A stretch of DNA of 14,251 nt from Desulfovibrionaceae bacterium (lineage in GTDB: Bacteria; Desulfobacterota; Desulfovibrionia; Desulfovibrionales; Desulfovibrionaceae): NCBI GenBank assembly GCA_900770205.1, contig CAAGJV010000223.1, positions 1 to 14,251 on the forward strand, written 5' to 3'. Position 1 is the stretch's first letter; each line of letters opens with the position of its first letter. Of this stretch, positions 6,910 to 13,768 are shown one piece after another. Under the pieces are notes generated by a model that searched no databases, was not told the DNA's origin, and saw nothing but the letters and a program-made list of their open reading frames with translations. Made by a program: the position numbers and the translations under genes.

Positions 6910-7563
6910 ATGACCGACCTATCTGCTGAAAAAATTTTCCCTTCCGAACCGACTCTGGAACTTCTGGCCACGCTCTATACGCTTGAGCAGCTGGAAAACG
7001 CCGCCCATGACATGCCGCAGATTGCCCTTGCAGGACGTTCCAATGTTGGTAAGTCCTCACTGATCAATGCTCTTGCGCGCAGAAAAAAACTGGCAAAAGT
7101 CAGTTCTGAACCTGGAAAAACACGTTCCGTAAACCTTTTTCTTGTCAAGCCCGATCATTTCTGCCTTACCGATCTTCCTGGCTATGGCTATGCAAAAAGA
7201 GGACATGAGGAACGGAGAAACTGGGCACGCCTTATCGAAAAATACCTTGAAGAAACGAAAACTCTTAAGGCGCTTGCCCTGCTTATCGACTGCCGCATTC
7301 CCACTCAGGAATCCGACCGTATTATGGCCGATTTTGCAAAGTCCAAGGGGCTTCCCCTTATTGCAGTCCTCACCAAAGCAGACAAATGCACCCTCAGGGA
7401 AATATCTTCTCAGCAAAAAACATGGGCGCTGCTGACGGGTGGAGAAAAACCGGTCGTTGTCTCCTCTCTCACACGGATGGGTATTCATGACCTCTGGACC
7501 CGCCTCCGTAGCGCAGCTCTCCCTGAATACCCTTCTCTTGAAAACGACATCCCAACGGATTAA
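6910..7563 (+). CDS. ysxC: ribosome biogenesis GTP-binding protein YsxC/EngB
   Basis: A small 217-residue cytosolic GTPase of the TrmE-Era-EngA-EngB-Septin class, needed in many bacteria for late large-subunit ribosome assembly. All G motifs are visible: G1 GRSNVGKS (42-49), G2 GKTRSVN (69-75) with Thr71, G3 DLPGYGYAKR (88-97), G4 TKAD (155-158) and G5 SSL (185-187). The PGKTRSVN and DLPGYGYAK blocks are diagnostic for EngB rather than Era or Der. The length fits the family, with a slightly long acidic tail. The helicase gene starts 6 nt after the stop, so the genes are almost certainly co-transcribed. Like efp across the gap, it serves translation. Confidence 0.96.
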   Translation: MTDLSAEKIFPSEPTLELLATLYTLEQLENAAHDMPQIALAGRSNVGKSSLINALARRKKLAKVSSEPGKTRSVNLFLVKPDHFCLTDLPGYGYAKRGHEERRNWARLIEKYLEETKTLKALALLIDCRIPTQESDRIMADFAKSKGLPLIAVLTKADKCTLREISSQQKTWALLTGGEKPVVVSSLTRMGIHDLWTRLRSAALPEYPSLENDIPTD

Positions 7564-7569
7564 TTCGAT

Positions 7570-9858
7570 ATGCTTGATATTTCCCTTCTCAACGATGCAC
7601 AGAGAGAGGCCGTTACCTCCCCGGAAGGCCCCATGCTGGTCATTGCCGGCGCAGGTTCCGGAAAAACTCGCACCATAGTCTACCGTCTCGCATGGCTGGC
7701 AGAACATGGATACGCTCCTCACTCCATGCTTCTGCTTACCTTCACTCGAAAAGCTTCTCAGGAAATGCTGCATCGGGCGGCAGTCCTGCTTGACCAGCAG
7801 CTTCTTGGCGTTCAGGGAGGAACCTTCCACAGCTTTGCCTTTTCTCTTTTACGCCGCTGGGCCCCTTCGTGGACAAAGGGGCCTCTGTCCATCATGGACA
7901 CTCCCGACAGCACGTCAGCCATACAGGAATGCAAAGAAACTCTGAAGATAGGAAAAGGCGACCGAAGCTTTCCCAAGACACAGGCTATACTCGGCCTTCT
8001 CAGCAAGGCGCGCAATAAGGAAATGGAGCTTGAGGAAGTGCTCCGCAGAGAAGCGCAGCACCTTCTTCCCCATGCTTCAGAACTCATGGAATTGGGAAAA
8101 GCCTACTCTTCCTACAAACGTGAACATTCTCTTCTGGATTACGATGACCTGCTGTTCGAACTTGAACAGCTTTTTCTTGAAAATCCCGCCATGCTTCAGA
8201 GCCAGAGAGAACGATTCCAGCAGATCATGGTTGATGAATACCAGGATACCAACAAAGTTCAGGCCCGCCTCATACGCATGCTTGCAGGAGAAGAAGGCAA
8301 TATCATGGCCGTTGGTGACGATGCCCAGTCCATATACGCTTTCCGGGGAGCAACTGTACACAATATTCTTGAATTTCCCCATCAGTTCCGCAACACCCGT
8401 ATCATACGGCTGGAGGAAAACTATCGCTCTACCCAGCCAGTTCTCGATGTAGCCAACAACCTCCTTGAGTATACATCTGAAGGATATAAAAAACATCTTT
8501 TTTCCCGCCGCCCCATTGCTTCGGAAAAAGCTGTCACCATGTACCGGCCTCTCAGCGATCTTACCCAGGCTCAACTTGCGGCAAGGCGCGTAGAAGAACT
8601 GCTTCTCACGGTTCCTGCCAGAGAAATCGCCGTACTCTTCCGTTCAGGCTATCAGTCCTACCACCTGGAACTTGAACTCAACAAACGGGGCATAGCCTTC
8701 AGAAAATACGGAGGGCTTCGCTACGCGGAAGCCGCTCATATCAAGGATGTCATGGCGTTCGCCAGACTCGTGAGCAACCCCCTGGATCTGCCCTCTTTCG
8801 ATCGCATAGCCTCTCTTTCACGGGGGATAGGGCCGAAAACCTCCCGCAAGCTTTTCACATTAGCAGGGGAAAACAATGCCGCTGCCCTGGAAAAAGCCTG
8901 TTCTCGATGGCCTGACTTTCTTGAGAGCATGACCCTCATTTCCGAACTCCGTATGCAAAAACTCCATCCCGGCGAAATCGTGAGCCACATACTTGAACAT
9001 TACCGGCCGAAGATGGAGGAACTCTTCCCTGATGACTGGCCTCGCAGGCTTCAGGGCTTGGAAGAGATGTCAACCATAGCTTCTTCTTACGATGACCTGC
9101 AGCTCTTTCTTGCTGATATTTCTCTGGATTCCCCCGAAGAAAATTCAGAAGAAAACGATGACCAGAAGATCACTCTCTCCACCGTGCATTCTTCCAAGGG
9201 CCTGGAATGGTCTGCCGTGCTGATCATAGACCTTGTTGAAGACCGCTTTCCCTCCCGCCATGCCCTCGTTCGGCAGGAAGATTTCGAAGAGGAGAGGCGG
9301 CTCATGTATGTAGCCTGTACCCGCGCCAAGGATACGCTTGATCTGTTTGTTCCGCTCAGTATCTATAATCGCAGCTGCGGAGGGCAGGATCCGGCAACGC
9401 CAAGTCCTTTCATACGAGAACTTCCTCCTGATTTTCTGAATGAAATCTATGAAAACTACGGCGGCGTGCTTGCACGGCGCACGATAAGAGAAAGTTCTTC
9501 CCTCTCTTCCCCTGTGGCTCCACAAAAAACATATCATTCCCGATACTGGAATAACGGGGGAGAAGAAGAAACTTTGCAAGATAACAACTGGCCTCCCAGG
9601 GCCATAGATTCTCCGAGGCAGTCCAAAGAAGATGCCGATGACGCCTATATGGCAGCCGTCCGTGATGCCATAAAAAAAGGGCAATCTCTCGATGGCTCTC
9701 CTGAAGAGCGTCCTTCAAGAAAAAAGCTGGGATTCTGCAGGCACAAATTGTTCGGACGGGGGAAAATTGTCGAAGCCATTCCTCCAGACAGATACCGTGT
9801 TAATTTTCCAGGAATAGGGCTGAAAATCATCCTTTCAGACTATCTGACCATGGAGTGA
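7570..9858 (+). CDS. ATP-dependent DNA helicase, UvrD/PcrA type (superfamily 1A)
   Basis: A 762-residue 3'-5' helicase of the UvrD/PcrA/Rep group, acting in excision repair, mismatch repair, replication restart or removal of stalled polymerase. Motifs in order: Q motif LNDAQREAV (7-15), Walker A AGAGSGKT (26-33), Ia LLLTFTRKASQEM (54-66), Ib GGTFHSFA (83-90), II VDEYQDTN (221-228), III VGDDAQSIYAFRGA (248-261), IV RLEENYRS (280-287), V ITLSTVHSSKGLEW (534-547) and VI EEERRLMYVACTRA (573-586). A linker rich in Asp, Glu and Ser (about 640-715) leads to a C-terminal Tudor/KOW-like module (726-759, KLFGRGKIVEAIP, YRVNFPGIGLK). That module occurs in UvrD and PcrA, where it contacts RNA polymerase, and is absent from Rep. 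No strong ribosome binding site precedes the ATG, which sits 6 nt after the ysxC stop, so coupling is likely. The exact paralogue (uvrD or pcrA) cannot be settled here. Confidence 0.94.
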   Translation: MLDISLLNDAQREAVTSPEGPMLVIAGAGSGKTRTIVYRLAWLAEHGYAPHSMLLLTFTRKASQEMLHRAAVLLDQQLLGVQGGTFHSFAFSLLRRWAPSWTKGPLSIMDTPDSTSAIQECKETLKIGKGDRSFPKTQAILGLLSKARNKEMELEEVLRREAQHLLPHASELMELGKAYSSYKREHSLLDYDDLLFELEQLFLENPAMLQSQRERFQQIMVDEYQDTNKVQARLIRMLAGEEGNIMAVGDDAQSIYAFRGATVHNILEFPHQFRNTRIIRLEENYRSTQPVLDVANNLLEYTSEGYKKHLFSRRPIASEKAVTMYRPLSDLTQAQLAARRVEELLLTVPAREIAVLFRSGYQSYHLELELNKRGIAFRKYGGLRYAEAAHIKDVMAFARLVSNPLDLPSFDRIASLSRGIGPKTSRKLFTLAGENNAAALEKACSRWPDFLESMTLISELRMQKLHPGEIVSHILEHYRPKMEELFPDDWPRRLQGLEEMSTIASSYDDLQLFLADISLDSPEENSEENDDQKITLSTVHSSKGLEWSAVLIIDLVEDRFPSRHALVRQEDFEEERRLMYVACTRAKDTLDLFVPLSIYNRSCGGQDPATPSPFIRELPPDFLNEIYENYGGVLARRTIRESSSLSSPVAPQKTYHSRYWNNGGEEETLQDNNWPPRAIDSPRQSKEDADDAYMAAVRDAIKKGQSLDGSPEERPSRKKLGFCRHKLFGRGKIVEAIPPDRYRVNFPGIGLKIILSDYLTME
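9852..9855 (+). promoter_or_regulatory. ribosome binding site fixing the thiL start
   Basis: GGAG at 9852-9855, inside the last helicase codons, lies five bases before the ATG at 9861. The alternative GTG at 9855 overlaps this site and would add two residues not expected in the family. Confidence 0.65.
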
Positions 9859-9860
9859 CC

Positions 9861-10868
9861 ATGAAGCTCGCAAGCGAAGATGATATCCTCCGCATCGTTG
9901 AACAATTCTTTCCTTCCAGCCACCCTTCCCTTCTGCTGGGGAGAGGGGACGACTGCGCCATTCTTCGCCCAGGAGGCCCTCTTGCCGTCACTACCGATAT
10001 TTTTGCCGAAAATACGCATTTTCGTCAGCGGTATTTCACTCCCTACGATATAGGCTTCAAAGCTGCGGCCGTTAATATCAGCGATGTCGGCGCCAGCGGC
10101 GCCCGCCCAACCGGCCTTTCCATAGGCCTTACCCTCACGGGAAATGAAGACGATAAATGGATCTCGGAATTCTGCCAGGGAATGAACTCGCTCTGCAAAG
10201 AATTTTCCCTCGCCCTTTCAGGCGGAGATCTCTCCCGGTCGATGCAGATAAATATCTGCATCACAGCATGGGGTGAACTGCCTTCGTCTCTTCCTCAGGG
10301 GCTGCGCCGCGGCGTAGCCAAAGAAGGCGACGTTATTTTTCTTGTTGGAGCCATAGGATTGGCCAGACTCGGTTTCACTCTGCTGGAACATGCCACTGCC
10401 AAGGAAGAAATCGCTTCTTTAAAAAGTACATGGCCCAAATCCTGTGAAAAACACCTCCGTCCTTTTCCTCTGGCAAAAGAAGGAATGGCCATAGCACAGT
10501 TTGCCATTCACCATAACCTCCAGTCCCGCATTGGACTTATGGATGTCTCCGATGGACTGGCGCGGGATCTGCCGCGTCTTCTGGCAAGCCGCCGCTTGAA
10601 CCTTGGCGCAGATATTGCGCTTTCGGAAGAGAATCTCGATGACGAACTTTTACGCTATGCAGAAAAAAATGGCATCTCTGCATCCTCCTTTGCTTTTGAA
10701 GGCGGAGAAGACTATGCACTTGCAGGAACATGCCCGGAAGAAGCATGGCCGGAACTTGTCCGTAAGATTTCCGTGCCATCTTTTATTCTCGGTCATGTTT
10801 GGAAAGGCTCTCTGATGCTTAATGGAATGAAGCCTCAATCTCCAGGATTCGACCATTTTTCCTGCTGA
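9861..10868 (+). CDS. thiL: thiamine-monophosphate kinase
   Basis: ThiL phosphorylates thiamine monophosphate with ATP to give thiamine diphosphate, the last step of cofactor synthesis, in the cytosol. At 335 residues it fits the PurM/AIR-synthetase-like family. Diagnostic acidic and glycine-rich motifs appear in order: LGRGDDCAIL (26-35), VTTDIFAENTHF (43-54), NISDVGASGARP (72-83), SGGDLSRS (120-127), MDVSDGLARD (227-236) and EGGEDYALAG (280-289). The C-terminus ends in GFDHF, as in E. coli ThiL. The ATG lies 2 nt after the helicase stop, so translation is coupled to the helicase gene. No thiamine riboswitch precedes the gene and no other thiamine gene is nearby, so it appears to be expressed constitutively with the operon. 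Confidence 0.96.
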   Translation: MKLASEDDILRIVEQFFPSSHPSLLLGRGDDCAILRPGGPLAVTTDIFAENTHFRQRYFTPYDIGFKAAAVNISDVGASGARPTGLSIGLTLTGNEDDKWISEFCQGMNSLCKEFSLALSGGDLSRSMQINICITAWGELPSSLPQGLRRGVAKEGDVIFLVGAIGLARLGFTLLEHATAKEEIASLKSTWPKSCEKHLRPFPLAKEGMAIAQFAIHHNLQSRIGLMDVSDGLARDLPRLLASRRLNLGADIALSEENLDDELLRYAEKNGISASSFAFEGGEDYALAGTCPEEAWPELVRKISVPSFILGHVWKGSLMLNGMKPQSPGFDHFSC

Positions 10869-10948
10869 GGAAGATGTTCATACCTGCGTCACACAATGCA
10901 CTTATGCTGTAAAGGAAAACACCGCTCAACAGACACGGAGAGAAAATT

Positions 10949-11389
10949 ATGGAAAAAACCATGGGAGCCACAAAACACATTGCTCTTATAGCTCATGACA
11001 ATATGAAGGAAAGCCTTATAGAATGGTGCGATGAACATAAAGAGCTTCTCGCCCGTCATTTTCTCTGCGGAACAGGAACAACAGCCCGCCTCATCAATGA
11101 AAAAACCGGTCTTCCCGTTACCCCCTACCTCAGCGGTCCGCTTGGGGGAGATCAGCAGATAGGTGCAAAAGTGGCCGAAGGGCATATAGACATCATTCTT
11201 TTCTTCTCTGACCCTCTTACTGCTCAGCCTCACGACCCGGATGTGAAGGCTCTTCTGCGTATAGCCCAGGTCTATGATATTCCCATAGCCAACAACAGGG
11301 CCACGGCCGATTTCATTATCTCCTCTCCGCTGTTCAGTTCCGACTATACCTATACTCCGCACATACGATTTTCTCCCAGCAACCAATAA
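10949..11389 (+). CDS. mgsA: methylglyoxal synthase
   Basis: MgsA converts dihydroxyacetone phosphate to methylglyoxal and phosphate. This bypasses lower glycolysis and frees phosphate when triose phosphates accumulate. The 146-residue protein has the expected landmarks: KHIALIAHD (9-17), GTGTTARLI (41-49), LSGPLGGDQQIGA (61-73) with the catalytic Asp68 (E. coli Asp71), FFSDPLTAQPHDPDVKALLRIAQ (85-107) with His95 and Asp98, and NRATADFI (about 116-123). The length is near the E. coli enzyme (152). GGAG at 10937-10940 lies 8 nt before the ATG. The 80-nt gap from thiL holds no terminator, so it may be the last gene of that operon; a strong terminator follows the stop. The product is toxic, so glyoxalase genes would be expected elsewhere. 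Confidence 0.96.
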   Translation: MEKTMGATKHIALIAHDNMKESLIEWCDEHKELLARHFLCGTGTTARLINEKTGLPVTPYLSGPLGGDQQIGAKVAEGHIDIILFFSDPLTAQPHDPDVKALLRIAQVYDIPIANNRATADFIISSPLFSSDYTYTPHIRFSPSNQ

Positions 11390-11394
11390 TATCG

Positions 11395-11430
11395 AACTCC
11401 CGGTCATAGACATGGCCGGGAGTTTTTTTG
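11395..11430 (+). terminator. Rho-independent terminator of mgsA operon
   Basis: AACTCCCGG (11395-11403) pairs perfectly with CCGGGAGTT (11416-11424). The stem continues inward with a T-G wobble and three Watson-Crick pairs to a 4-nt AGAC loop, 13 pairs in all. The second arm runs into seven consecutive T (11423-11429). It begins 6 nt after the mgsA stop. Confidence 0.95.
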
Positions 11431-11472
11431 CCGCTGCGCAGAAAAAACATGTATTCCAGCAAGGAAACCGTT

Positions 11473-11491
11473 GCCTGTTCGTCGAACAGGC
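11473..11491. promoter_or_regulatory. 19-bp perfect odd-centred palindrome, candidate activator or operator site
   Basis: GCCTGTTCG and CGAACAGGC are perfect nine-base arms around a central T at 11482. A one-base centre cannot form a full hairpin, and no T-run follows, so a protein site is more likely than a terminator. It lies about 265 bp before the sigma-54 -24 element and 50 bp after the mgsA terminator. Its arms (GTTC outward, GAAC inward) are in the opposite order to the Gram-positive LexA box, so LexA is not supported. Confidence 0.5.
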
Positions 11492-11506
11492 TTCCGAAAT
11501 CCTTAT

Positions 11507-11518
11507 TTTGCATGCAAA
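11507..11518. repeat. 12-bp perfect palindrome TTTGCATGCAAA
   Basis: TTTGCATGCAAA is its own reverse complement. It sits at the left border of the A/T-rich tract, 15 bp after the 19-bp palindrome. It may be a second half of the same control region or chance; at this length the evidence is weak. Confidence 0.35.
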
Positions 11519-11520
11519 TA

Positions 11521-11700
11521 TATTATTATATAATATATTATAATAATTTATTTTTTATTTTTATTTGTTTTTTTATATAATATTTTTACACCATAAAAAA
11601 TCTTTTATTTTCCATAGTTTTTATTTTTTATAAAAATTTATAATAAAAAAATACACCATAAACTCTTTCTCATAAGAAAAATTTTTCGCTCAATAATAAA
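11521..11700. other. extreme A/T-rich tract
   Basis: By direct count, 20 of these 180 bases are G or C (11%), and only one of the first sixty is. Neighbouring genes are far more balanced. Runs of T and A suggest intrinsically bent or easily melted DNA between an upstream site and the promoter. Within it ATTATTATA (11522-11530) and TATAATAAT (11539-11547) form an inverted repeat, but such matches are expected in sequence this simple. Confidence 0.8.
11587..11662 (+). repeat. 11-bp direct repeat TACACCATAAA, copies 65 bp apart
   Basis: TACACCATAAA occurs at 11587-11597 and again at 11652-11662, start to start 65 bp, close to six helical turns. Both copies are followed within a few bases by TCTTT. 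They contain most of the G/C bases of the A/T tract, which makes chance less likely. Their position, about 85-160 bp before the -24 element, is usual for activator sites of sigma-54 promoters. Confidence 0.45.
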
Positions 11701-11746
11701 CATAAAGAACAATAAAAACAACAGGTTAAATCAAACAACCTCGCTT

Positions 11747-11762
11747 TGGCATCGTTTTTGCT
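11747..11762 (+). promoter_or_regulatory. candidate sigma-54 (-24/-12) promoter of the TRAP operon
   Basis: TGGCATCGTTTTTGCT matches the sigma-54 consensus TGGCACG-N4-TTGCW at ten of twelve fixed positions, with exact GG-to-GC spacing. The two departures are C to T and G to C at the end of the -24 block. A preceding T (11746) also fits the consensus. Transcription would begin near 11773. Sigma-54 promoters need an ATP-driven enhancer-binding activator, often a DctD or NtrC relative, acting from upstream sites; none is encoded here. Confidence 0.6.
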
Positions 11763-11890
11763 AGTATCTTCTCAAGAAGAAACACTTACCTCTACCCATC
11801 CTACTGACCCACACGCGTATTCTCCGCAGGAATATTCTGCCTTTGCTTAAGGAAGAACGGTACTGCTCTGGATCGTTTCTCCCAGCATAT

Positions 11891-11920
11891 GCTTGTGCAG
11901 GATATCTGATCCTTACAAGC
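11891..11920 (+). promoter_or_regulatory. interrupted hairpin in the TRAP operon leader
   Basis: GCTTGT (11891-11896) pairs with ACAAGC (11915-11920), and GGAT (11900-11903) with ATCC (11909-11912), giving 6 + 4 pairs with a small internal loop and a 5-nt apex. CTTTTCC follows, which is too weak a T-run for a confident terminator. It could be a leader structure or a palindromic protein site. Confidence 0.35.
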
Positions 11921-11937
11921 CTTTTCCACAAAAAAAA

Positions 11938-11956
11938 CAATTCGTTTGAAGAATTG
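11938..11956 (+). promoter_or_regulatory. small hairpin just before the dctQ ribosome binding site
   Basis: CAATTC (11938-11943) pairs with GAATTG (11951-11956) around a 7-nt loop, ending four bases before AGGAG (11961-11965). The stem is short and A/T-rich, so its stability is modest. Confidence 0.3.
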
Positions 11957-11960
11957 AAAC

Positions 11961-11965
11961 AGGAG
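11961..11965 (+). promoter_or_regulatory. ribosome binding site fixing the dctQ start
   Basis: AGGAG lies six bases before the ATG at 11972. The same frame stays open upstream to a TTG at 11843, which would add 43 residues including cysteines and charged stretches foreign to DctQ. The site decides for the ATG. Confidence 0.8.
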
Positions 11966-11971
11966 TGCATC

Positions 11972-12466
11972 ATGAACCGTTTCTTCAAAATCATTGACGC
12001 TCTGACGGAATGGCTGGGCATGCTGTTCCTTGTCGGAATGGTCGCAGGCATCGCCATCCAGGTGATATGGCGCTACATTCTGAACAACCCTCTCCCGTGG
12101 CCGGAAGAATCCAGCCGATACATGTTTCTCTGGAGCACCTATCTGGCTATTTCCATCTGCATGAAAGGAGATGGCCATCTGCGCATCACCATTCTGCCGG
12201 ATATGTGTTCCGACAAGGGGAGAAAGTTGCTGGATCTCTTTGCACAGCTTATTAATCTTGTATTTTTTCTGCTCATCGTCAAGCTCAGTATCGACATGAC
12301 CATTGATGTTCACGAGATGGAACAGATGGCCATTGCTCTGCCCATTCCCATCTGGATCGTATGGCTCGGTATTCCCGTCTTTTGTTTCCTTGTCCTGCTT
12401 CAAAGCATCAAAAACTTCTACCTCATTCTGACTGATCGCCTTTCAAGCGCTCATAACGAATGCTGA
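11972..12466 (+). CDS. dctQ: TRAP transporter small membrane subunit (DctQ family)
   Basis: The small inner-membrane subunit of a tripartite ATP-independent periplasmic transporter, which bridges the binding protein and the large permease during sodium- or proton-driven uptake. At 164 residues it has the family length. Four hydrophobic segments (about 14-33, 50-66, 87-106 and 125-146) are visible. The family block AIQVIWRYILNNPLPWPEESSR (28-49) contains the conserved WRY and W-x-EE elements, and GHLRITIL (68-75) follows. The substrate cannot be inferred, since specificity lies in the binding protein. dctM begins 10 nt after the stop. Expression is probably driven by the sigma-54 promoter match about 200 nt upstream. 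Confidence 0.93.
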   Translation: MNRFFKIIDALTEWLGMLFLVGMVAGIAIQVIWRYILNNPLPWPEESSRYMFLWSTYLAISICMKGDGHLRITILPDMCSDKGRKLLDLFAQLINLVFFLLIVKLSIDMTIDVHEMEQMAIALPIPIWIVWLGIPVFCFLVLLQSIKNFYLILTDRLSSAHNEC

Positions 12467-12476
12467 GGAACGCGCC

Positions 12477-13745
12477 ATGGATCCTATTCTCGCAACATTC
12501 CTTCTCCTTGCTCTTCTGCTGGCTCTCAGTGTTCCCGTTGGCATAGCTGTCGGCGCCGCCGTTCTTGCCGGCATATGGATCGGCGATGTGCCGCTTGAAT
12601 TTTTCACGCAAAAGCTCTTCAACAATTTCGATTCCTTCCCTCTTATGGCAGTTCCCTTCTTTATTCTCGCAGGAGAGATCATGCAAAGAGGAACGCTCGC
12701 CGATTCCCTTCTCGACCTGTGCAATTCCACCTGCGGACACAAAAGAGCAGGACTTGCCCACATCAGTATTCTTACCGCCCTGTTCTACGGAGCCCTATGC
12801 GGTTCTGCCGCTGCAACCACAGCGGCTGTCGGCGGAACCATGATTCCTGCCATGGAACGGAATAAATATCCAAAGGCATTCTCCACAGCCGTCAACGCCG
12901 CCGGTGGATGCCTCGGCGTTATGATTCCCCCCTCCATTCCGCTCATTCTCTACGGTGCGTTCGGCGGTGTTTCCATAAGCGACCTTTTCCTTGCTGGAAT
13001 TGTTCCAGGCTTTCTGGTCGCAGGCGCCTTCATGCTCGTGGCAGGATATATCTGCAGGCGCAGAAACTATGGAGAGATACTGCCTAAAGCCAGCTGGCAG
13101 GAGAGAGGAAGGGCTTTCCGCAAAGCCATACCAGCCCTTGGAGTACCTGTCATTGTGCTGGGCGGCATCTATGGCGGCATCGTCACTCCCACAGAAGCCG
13201 GCGTTGTCGCTGCTGTGTACGCAGCTCTTATAGAAACATTTCTCACCCGCTCCATGACATTGGTAAAAGCCCGCGAAATACTTGTCTCTTCCCTGCGCAC
13301 CCTGGGAATGATCTTTCTGGTGATCATTACGGCCAACGCCCTTGGAACCTTCCTTCTCTACTATAATTTCCAGGATCTCGTTCTCGGAAGCATGCGCTCG
13401 CTGACAGAATCACCAGCCATCTTTATGCTGCTTATGCTTGGGCTCTTCCTTATTCTTGGAACCTTTATCGAAGCCGCTGCTGTTATTCTTATCCTTACGC
13501 CCCTGCTGGTGCCCATGGCGGCAAGCTATGGAATCAATACCGTGCATTTCGGCATATTCATGCTGGTCAGCCTTTGTGTCGGTTTTCTTACTCCGCCTGT
13601 CGGCACCAATCTTTTTGTAGGCTGTGCCGTCAGTGGCATAGGCATTATGCCGCTTTCCAAAGCCGTTCTTCCTTTCATAGGAGCTATGCTTGCCTGTATT
13701 CTGCTCATAGCTTTCTGCCCTTCTCTCGTTCTCTTCATGCTCTAA
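12477..13745 (+). CDS. dctM: TRAP transporter large membrane subunit (DctM family)
   Basis: The large permease of the TRAP system, which forms the substrate and ion pathway. The 422-residue protein is of normal length (about 425) and almost wholly hydrophobic, with a dozen or so segments. Family motifs: FPLMAVPFFILAGEIM (54-69), GALCGSAAATTAAVGG (105-120), NAAGGCLGVMIPPSIPL (140-156), GGIVTPTEAGVVAA (233-246) and VGFLTPPVGTN (368-378). The two Pro-rich hairpin-like blocks (IPPSIP and TPPVG) occupy equivalent positions in the two halves, as in other ion-transporter superfamily elevator proteins. GAGGAA at 12465-12470, overlapping the dctQ stop, serves as ribosome binding site. dctP starts 23 nt downstream. 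Confidence 0.95.
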   Translation: MDPILATFLLLALLLALSVPVGIAVGAAVLAGIWIGDVPLEFFTQKLFNNFDSFPLMAVPFFILAGEIMQRGTLADSLLDLCNSTCGHKRAGLAHISILTALFYGALCGSAAATTAAVGGTMIPAMERNKYPKAFSTAVNAAGGCLGVMIPPSIPLILYGAFGGVSISDLFLAGIVPGFLVAGAFMLVAGYICRRRNYGEILPKASWQERGRAFRKAIPALGVPVIVLGGIYGGIVTPTEAGVVAAVYAALIETFLTRSMTLVKAREILVSSLRTLGMIFLVIITANALGTFLLYYNFQDLVLGSMRSLTESPAIFMLLMLGLFLILGTFIEAAAVILILTPLLVPMAASYGINTVHFGIFMLVSLCVGFLTPPVGTNLFVGCAVSGIGIMPLSKAVLPFIGAMLACILLIAFCPSLVLFML

Positions 13746-13768
13746 CCCTCAACCCAAGGAGAATCTCT

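Larger units (their letters stand above)
11431..11971. other. gene-free regulatory region upstream of the TRAP operon
   Basis: No credible gene lies in these 541 bases; open frames here either extend the dctQ frame or run antisense to it without a binding site. The region contains, in order, an odd-centred palindrome, a 12-bp palindrome, an A/T tract, an 11-bp direct repeat, a sigma-54 promoter match and a leader with two hairpins. Each is listed separately. Such length and order are typical of activator-dependent promoters. Confidence 0.65.

Noticed and set aside
7057..7830. Minus-strand frame of 257 codons across ysxC and the helicase start
   Set aside because: It overlaps two well-supported genes and has no recognisable motif.
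9780..9870. Thiamine diphosphate riboswitch before thiL
   Set aside because: thiL starts 2 nt after the helicase stop, so there is no untranslated space, and no THI-box-like sequence is visible.
11473..11491. Palindrome as a LexA (SOS) box or as a terminator
   Set aside because: The arm order GTTC...GAAC is opposite to the CGAAC-N4-GTTCG box. A one-base centre prevents a full hairpin, and no T-run follows.
11522..11547. Inverted repeat ATTATTATA / TATAATAAT as a specific operator
   Set aside because: In a stretch with almost no G or C, nine-base matches of A and T arise readily by chance.
11843..11971. N-terminal extension of dctQ by 43 residues from a TTG
   Set aside because: DctQ proteins start near the MNRFFKIID region, and a good AGGAG precedes the ATG at 11972. 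The extension has no binding site and no DctQ-like sequence.
11801..12403. Minus-strand frame of 200 codons over the TRAP leader and dctQ
   Set aside because: Antisense to dctQ, with highly charged shadow composition. It would also run through the leader, with no promoter or binding site.
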